A stretch of 64,000 nucleotides of DNA. Origin: Amorphophallus konjac. Taxonomy: Eukaryota > Streptophyta > Magnoliopsida > Alismatales > Araceae. The translations under genes were made by a program, and so were the position numbers. The DNA lies in contig CM040120.1 in NCBI GenBank assembly GCA_022559845.1, positions 311,834,740 through 311,898,739 of the forward strand, written 5' to 3'. Below, piece by piece: positions 58,599 to 64,000 of this stretch (position 1 is its first letter; every line of letters starts with the position of its first letter). The notes beneath the pieces were generated by a model. The model did no database searches, was not told the DNA's origin, and saw only the letters and a list, made by a program, of their open reading frames with translations.

Positions 58599-60559
58599 AG
58601 AGGTTGGAGCACTTACTCGACCGGCTTGAAGAAACTGGTCCCACTCGGAGACGTGTGTGAGCGGGGAAGGGAACATATTTAAAGGATTATAACACTACTC
58701 CCCATGCAAGGGGGTGGAACAAGGGGAGGGGAAGTCACATATACATCCAAACACTACCTCCCACAGAGAGGGGCTGTAAGCCGGCCAGGCGGGGAGGGGA
58801 AATGCCAAAATAGACTAAAGCCCGCAGTTTTGTCTGCTCAGATTTGGCAGGATGGTGAGTCACTGAAGAAGCCGCCACGGACTCGTCCGACTTCAGAAGT
58901 GGGCGAGAGCAGTGCCAAAACTTCTTGGGTTGGCCCAGGAAGGCTCCAGAATTTTTGGGGAATTTATTGTGGTCGTTGGAGGCCGAAGAAGGATCTTGAA
59001 CTGGACACCTCGGTTCAGCTTCTGTCTGTTCCAGAATCGAAGGTGCTGGAAGATGTCGTTGCTCCGAGTAACTCCGAGCTCTGAAGGTGATACAGCTTAT
59101 ATCGATACGACCGTGGGAGGGTCCTCTTCGATAAGCAACATGAAAGGGCACCAAAGGAGGTCGGAGCATAGGGATAGAGCCCGAAGAGTGAAGTGGAGTC
59201 TGTTCAGGCCCTGACTGGACTGACCTGCGCACCCGGGAGAGAAAATTGATAACTCTTTGCTCCGGATGCTGAACGAGGTTCCGCTTCTTTTTCCTAGAAG
59301 TACACTTGTTGAAGAAGATCTCAGCCAAGCCCAACCTCCAGAGCTTCAGGTGGTTGGCCATGGGAGTCTCTGCAACCAGCTTTAGGTTGACAGTCAGGGA
59401 GAAGAAGCGCAGTTTGGGGAGAATGGCTCCTCCGGGAAGCCACGAGCTCAGAAGGGGACGAGACCACCGCCGTTGCGAAGAGGACAGAGAGACGCTTCCG
59501 ACGGTACCAATTGTGCTTCCAGGGATGCTATGATGAAGTCGTGGCCGACTCTGAAAGATGTTGGTTCTTTGCAGGTCCTGAGCTGTGAACAGTCTTGCCG
59601 GATGTAGCTTCCAAGAGCACCAGAGGTGGGGGGGGGGAATGATGCTAAATGGTGAAGGGAGGTAGAGGGGTGGCTAGAGGGGGATGTATGGGAGGTGTGG
59701 AGGAGGCTGGAGCAAGGTGGAGGTGTTGGAAAGGGGGGGATGCCGGGGAGAGAGGGGGATGGTTCTGGGTACAAGGTGAGAGGAGAGTGAGTGGTAGTTG
59801 TTCTAGAGAGGAATGGGGAGGGAGATGGGGGCGACCAGATCAAGGGTTTGGGAGAGGGGAGGGTGAGAGAGGAGGGAAATATTTAAACTTCCCTTGGGAG
59901 CTGCAGGATTGTGTGGGGACTAGGGTGGATTGTGTTGGGGAGAGGGAGATTGTGTTGGGAAGGTCAAGATCCTCCTAGGGAGGGAGTAGATTTGGTGGGA
60001 AGTGGTGGAGGGGCATTGATAGCACCTAGGGAAGGGAAGGGGTGGTTGGGGTGGTAGATTTGGTGGCAGGTTTAAGGCTGATGTGGAGGGTGAGGTAGAG
60101 GAGAGAGAGGGGGGGCGGCCAAGAGAGAGGGGAGGGGAAGAGAGAGAAGGGGTTCGCCCCCTATGGAGAGAGAAGGGAGGGAGGAGAGGGTTTCTCACCC
60201 TAACACTAGGTTTCCCACCTTGAGCACTCAATTTTTTTGTGAGGATTCAAAATATGAAAATTCTCATTCACTTCCTCAAATGGGGTTGGGGTCCTATTTA
60301 TAGGGACCCAACCTTTTACATGACCAAACTACCCCTGGCTTTATATGTAATGACAAAAGCAGTCCAATAAGCCAACGAAGGGGATAATGACTCAAACATA
60401 GGGAAATAAACCAAAGACATAGGGAAATGACTCAAATAAAAGGGAAAATACATCAATGACTCAAATAGAAAACTCAAAATGGATAATTGGGCCTACATGG
60501 AGTGATGCCCGAGCTCAAACATCTCGTGGGTGTGAAGATGACCCGAGCCAGAGGCAGTC
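58599..60559 (-). other. LTR-like sequence beyond the minus-strand chromovirus pol
   Basis: No protein domain is recognised on either strand. In the orientation of the chromovirus to the right (minus) this is 3' of pol, where the 3' LTR should lie. A TATA box at 60302-60295 and the strongly pyrimidine-rich - strand (about 60190-59640) support LTR identity. The part nearest 58600 could instead be the target of the Sirevirus-like insertion. The polypurine tract and LTR start could not be fixed. Confidence 0.45.
60295..60302 (-). promoter_or_regulatory. TATA box, probable LTR promoter
   Basis: CCTATAAATAGG on the - strand, a near-palindromic TATA context, about 260 bp 3' of the chromovirus coding end. 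Confidence 0.5.
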
Positions 60560-63239
60560 GTGAGTGATGTCTCCATCAAATCCCCTGGGCTGGGAAGAGC
60601 TCGACTCCGTCAAGTAGGGGTCCATCCTGCTGTGGTACTGCTCGAGAAGGTCGGGATCCAGTTGCTGGAGATCTTCCCGACTCACCCACGAATCCTCCGA
60701 AGGAGGCCGATCCTTCCAACTGATGAGATAGCGCTCGTATACCTTGCTCCTGGTGGCAATGACCTATTCATCCAATATTCGCTCAATTCGCTCATGCTGG
60801 GCTCTCTAGGCTGGTGGACTCTTCTCACGGGTGGGTGGTCTCTCAATGGGTGGAAGGGGCTCAATATCCTCACTGGGTACCACCGTGGGACCCTTATATG
60901 GCAGTAGGTCGGTCACGTTGAATGTGGGGCTCACTCCATACTCCTCGGGGAGATCTAACTCATAGGCATTAGTGCCAATGCGCCTCAGAACCTGGAAGGG
61001 ACTAGCCCCACGAGGCCTCAATTTTGAGATGGCTCCTGGGGAGAGCCTCCCCGTTCTCACCATCACAAAGTCACCCTTGTGGAATTATTGGTGACGTCGA
61101 TGAGAGTCAGCCTGCCTTTTATAAGTCTCATTCTTTTTACTGATGTGCTTGCGGATTTCTTCATGCAATTCTCTAATGTGTTGGGCAAATGACTAAGCTG
61201 AAATAGACACTCTAGCATGCTGGGGAAGGGGAATGAGATCTGAAGGTTTCCTTGGCTTGTACCCATGCATAGCTTCAAACAGACTCATCCCTATGGACTT
61301 ATTAATATAGTTGTTATATGCAAATTCAGCCTGAGGTAGAATGAGATCCCAATTCCCTGGACAATCCTCAACAAGACACCTAAGGAGGTTCCCTAGACTC
61401 TGATTGACAACTTCGGTTTGGCCATCAGTTTGAGGGTGGTAGGCTGTAGAGAATTTGAGGAGGGTACCCATCAAGTGCCAAATGATCTTCCCAAAGTAGC
61501 TGGTGAACTTGACATCCCTATCGGAGACTATGGTTTTGGGTAACCCGTGGAGGCGAACAACCTCATCAAAGAACAACTTGGCTAAGGGGGACGCATGTGA
61601 TGTTTTGGAGCATGGGATGAAATGGGCCATCTTAGAAAATCTGTCAACTACCACAAAGATCGAGTCATGTTTCCTTTGAGTCCTGGGTAGGCCTAACACA
61701 AAGTCCATGCTTAAGTCTTGCCATAGACGGTCGGGGATGGGGAGAGGGGTGTAAAGGCTGGTGTTTTGGTTCGCCTGTTTGGCTGAAGCACATGTGCGGC
61801 ATTGACTCACAATCTTGGCTACGTCTCTCTTGAGACTTGGCCAATAAAATTGACCCTCAACTAGAGCAATGGTTTTGTGAACCCTAAAATGACCAGCTAG
61901 ACCCCCTGCATGTAATTCCCAGACCAAGAAATCACGGAGTGAGGTCCGTGGTCTGCAAAGCTTTGGACCCTTAAACAGGAACCCATCCTCTAAGATAAAA
62001 CCCTCATGTTCCAGGCTAGACGGGGTGGTCAAGGTGGTATAGATGTGCCCAAAGTCAGGGCAGCCAGGGTACTCATCCTTGAGTCTCTCAAACTCGTAAC
62101 CCCCTATATGGATAGTGGACAACAAAGAGGTCATCCTACTGAGTGCATCCGCTGTGCGGCTCTCACTCCCTGCCTTGTGTTTAATTACAAAGGTATAGGA
62201 TTGGATGTACTCAACCCAGCGGGCATGTCGGGCATTCAACTTTTGCTAGGAGTTGAGGTATTTTAGGGCCTCATGGTCAGAAAGATGACAAATTCTTTGG
62301 ATAACAAGTAGTACCTCCAATGTCGGAGGGACTGAACTACGGCATAGAACTCTTATCATAAGTGGAGTATCTTGTCCTAGCATCACATAGCTTTTCACTG
62401 AAGAAGGCCACGGGGTGCCCTTCTTGACTAAGGATCCCGCCTCTTCCTATCCGGATGCATCACATGTGACTTCGAAGACTTTGGAGAAATCGGGTAGGCA
62501 TAGGACCGGGGCTTGGGTCATCCTCTCCTTAAGCTCTTGGAAGGCTTTGGAGGCTGGTTTGGTCCACACAAAGGTCCCCTTTTTGAGACAATCAGTGATA
62601 GGGGCGGTGATGGTGTTGAATCCCCGGATAAACCTTCTATAGAATGTTGCCAACCCGTGGAAGCTTCGGACCTCATGTAGGTTGCGGGGTTCCAACCAAT
62701 CAAGAATAGCTTGGACCTTCTCAGGGTCCATGGAGATGCCCTCGGTATAGACTACAAATCCTAGGAAGGTAATGGACTTGGTCATGAAATGACACTTCCT
62801 TGGGTTGGTAAATAGGCTTTCATGCTGAAGAACGGTGCAAACTTGCCTAAGATGGTCAAGGTGGGCCTCTTGGGATTGACTATAGATGAGGATGTCATCA
62901 AAATAGACCACTAGAAAGACCCCAATGTAAGGCCTAAGGACCTCCATCATAAGACGCATGAAAGTACTTGGGGCATTTTAGAGCCCAAAAGGCATGACTA
63001 ACCATTCATAGACGCCATCTTTGGTTTTGAAGGCTGTTTTCCACTCATCTTCGGGCCTAATTCTAACTTGGTGATAACCACTCTTGAGGTCGATTTTGGA
63101 GAAAATAGTGGCTCCAGCTAGCATGTCAAGCATGTCATCAAGTGTAGGGTTGGGGAACCTATACTTGACAGTGATTTTATTAATGGATCGACTATCCACA
63201 CACATCCGCCATGATCCATCCTTCTTGGGGGTGAGAAGG
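60560..63239 (-). pseudogene. Chromovirus Pol (RT, RNase H, integrase, chromodomain), decayed and truncated
   Basis: On the - strand, starting inside RT at 63239, where another LTR has inserted. RT includes [10 protein letters not shown] near 63085 and [11 protein letters not shown] near 62900, with a stop TAA at 62980-62978. RNase H (about 62470-62240) has several one-base indels and a DHEALKYL motif. Integrase (62239-61193) is open, with zinc finger near 61850-61790 and the core motifs DFVLGLP and VSDRD. After another frame change, the C-terminal part (61066-60806) leads to a chromodomain at about 60788-60600 in a different frame, containing one TAG. The chromovirus branch is uncertain. It differs clearly from the Tekay-type element at 47562-57632. 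Confidence 0.85.
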
Positions 63240-64000
63240 TGTCACGTCCCGAGCGCGGAAGGAACCTGGAGGTGCGTGACGAGTTTATATCATTCATGTC
63301 AATCAGAGCAATAAGAATTTCAACACAACGACAGAGTGGTTAAATAACAATTTATCGATAATAAACAATCTGATACCATCAATCCATAACTTTAATTAAT
63401 AGCGGAAGACTACTAGAACCAATATCCAACAACATCCAGAGGACATAAGCCTCTTACATCAGGACTCGATAAAATGAGAGACAAAAGGACAAGGACTCCA
63501 AAGGAAAGACACGATGCAGCGGGACATGGCACGATGCTTGGAAGCTCTACGCTCATCACTCTTGGTCATCCCCGTCTGGTTGCGATTCAGTGTCCGAGTT
63601 ACCTGAAAAATATTGGAAAAACCCTTGATGAGCGAACGCTCAGTAGGAATTATATCTCTAGACCCATACTTGCTTTAAGTGATTAATACATTATGCAGTA
63701 TGGCATGATCATGTATGAGAAAATGCGAGTAAATGACGAGAGTGAAATAATAGGAAATAGTAAGAATAAACTAGCAAGATTTCAAGAGGGTATCAAGTAA
63801 GTTAACCAAGATAACAAGCATGTAGTATCAAGTCACGTCATGAGAAAATGGCTACTTATTTATTCAAGTACTGCCCATGCCAGGCCAAGCAAGTCACGCA
63901 AGTCAAGTCAAGTAATATCAAGCACGAGAGAGATTGTGGAACGTCATAATCAAGATAGTCATGCACTCCGGTGCAATGCCACACCGTAATCATTAAACTC
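63240..64000 (-). mobile_element. Edge of a Tekay-like LTR, running out of the window
   Basis: Starts TGTCACGTCCCGAG, resembling the reverse complement of the Tekay LTR end (TGTCACGCCCCGATG). Further shared words in the same order are GATAATAAA (about 63355-63365), a GAGCG/CGCTCAGTAG hairpin (63630-63646) and GGTGCAATGCCACACC (63970-63985). It interrupts the RT of the minus-strand chromovirus. The other end is outside the window, so the target duplication cannot be checked. No coding is inferred. Confidence 0.75.

Noticed and set aside
58735..59361. 208-residue minus-strand open frame beyond the chromovirus
   Set aside because: No recognisable domain and overlapping open frames on the + strand; treated as LTR-like or target sequence until copies are compared.

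Overview
This is a plant nuclear (angiosperm) repeat-rich window. I recognise no ordinary host gene, rRNA, tRNA gene or CRISPR. Nearly all of it is LTR retrotransposon DNA from several lineages, intact, nested, truncated or decayed. Plant origin follows from the element families (Tat-type and Athila-like Ty3/gypsy, Sirevirus-like Ty1/copia, Tekay-type chromovirus), from primer sites matching plant initiator tRNA-Met and tRNA-Asp, and from plant-like GT-AG introns of 70-110 bp. The species cannot be named.

Layout. (1) 1 to about 16.75 kb: the 3' part of a very large Tat-lineage element on the + strand. Its broken protease/G-patch/RT/RNase H/second RNase H/integrase frame (1-5677) is followed by about 11 kb of 3' region. 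That region holds two antisense intron-containing genes: a plant mobile domain (PMD) plus coiled-coil gene at 10944-7241 and a DUF7745/PMD-like gene at 13103-11670. It also holds a 1-kb array of a 13-nt word and an LTR-like promoter near 16.02 kb. About 30 short palindromes built on TGACG/CGTCA are scattered through this 3' region and lie outside exons. (2) 16.76-22.4 kb: a second, truncated Tat fragment, with an inverted piece of its own protease region at 16.76-17.32 kb. (3) 22.4-25.5 kb: unassigned sequence with another short-word array. (4) 25536-58598: a non-autonomous Sirevirus-like copia element on the - strand with LTRs of about 3.05 kb and a decayed gag but no pol. Each of its LTRs is split by a later insertion: an Athila-like element (27577-39182, duplicated target GACAT) in the left LTR and a Tekay-type chromovirus (47562-57632, duplicated target CTTTG) in the right LTR. 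(5) 58.6-63.24 kb: a decayed chromovirus pol on the - strand with LTR-like sequence beyond it. (6) 63240 to the end: the edge of another Tekay-like LTR on the - strand.

Most notable content. The Athila-like element lacks pol but keeps an open gag and an apparently complete antisense gene of seven exons (35583-33086). All its introns are phase 0 and GT-AG, and it has its own TATA box and AATAAA signal; it would encode about 665 residues with a plant mobile domain and a C-terminal coiled coil. It is homologous exon by exon to the nonsense-riddled antisense gene in the Tat element 24 kb away. Antisense orientation explains how introns survive an RNA replication cycle. A second theme is arrays of short words: a word like AAGTCTRTACATT occurs in both the Tat 3' region and the Sirevirus LTR, always in element-sense orientation, and a related word occurs at 23 kb.

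Coordinates of motifs and splice sites were read by eye; lineage names come from motif recognition, not database searches.
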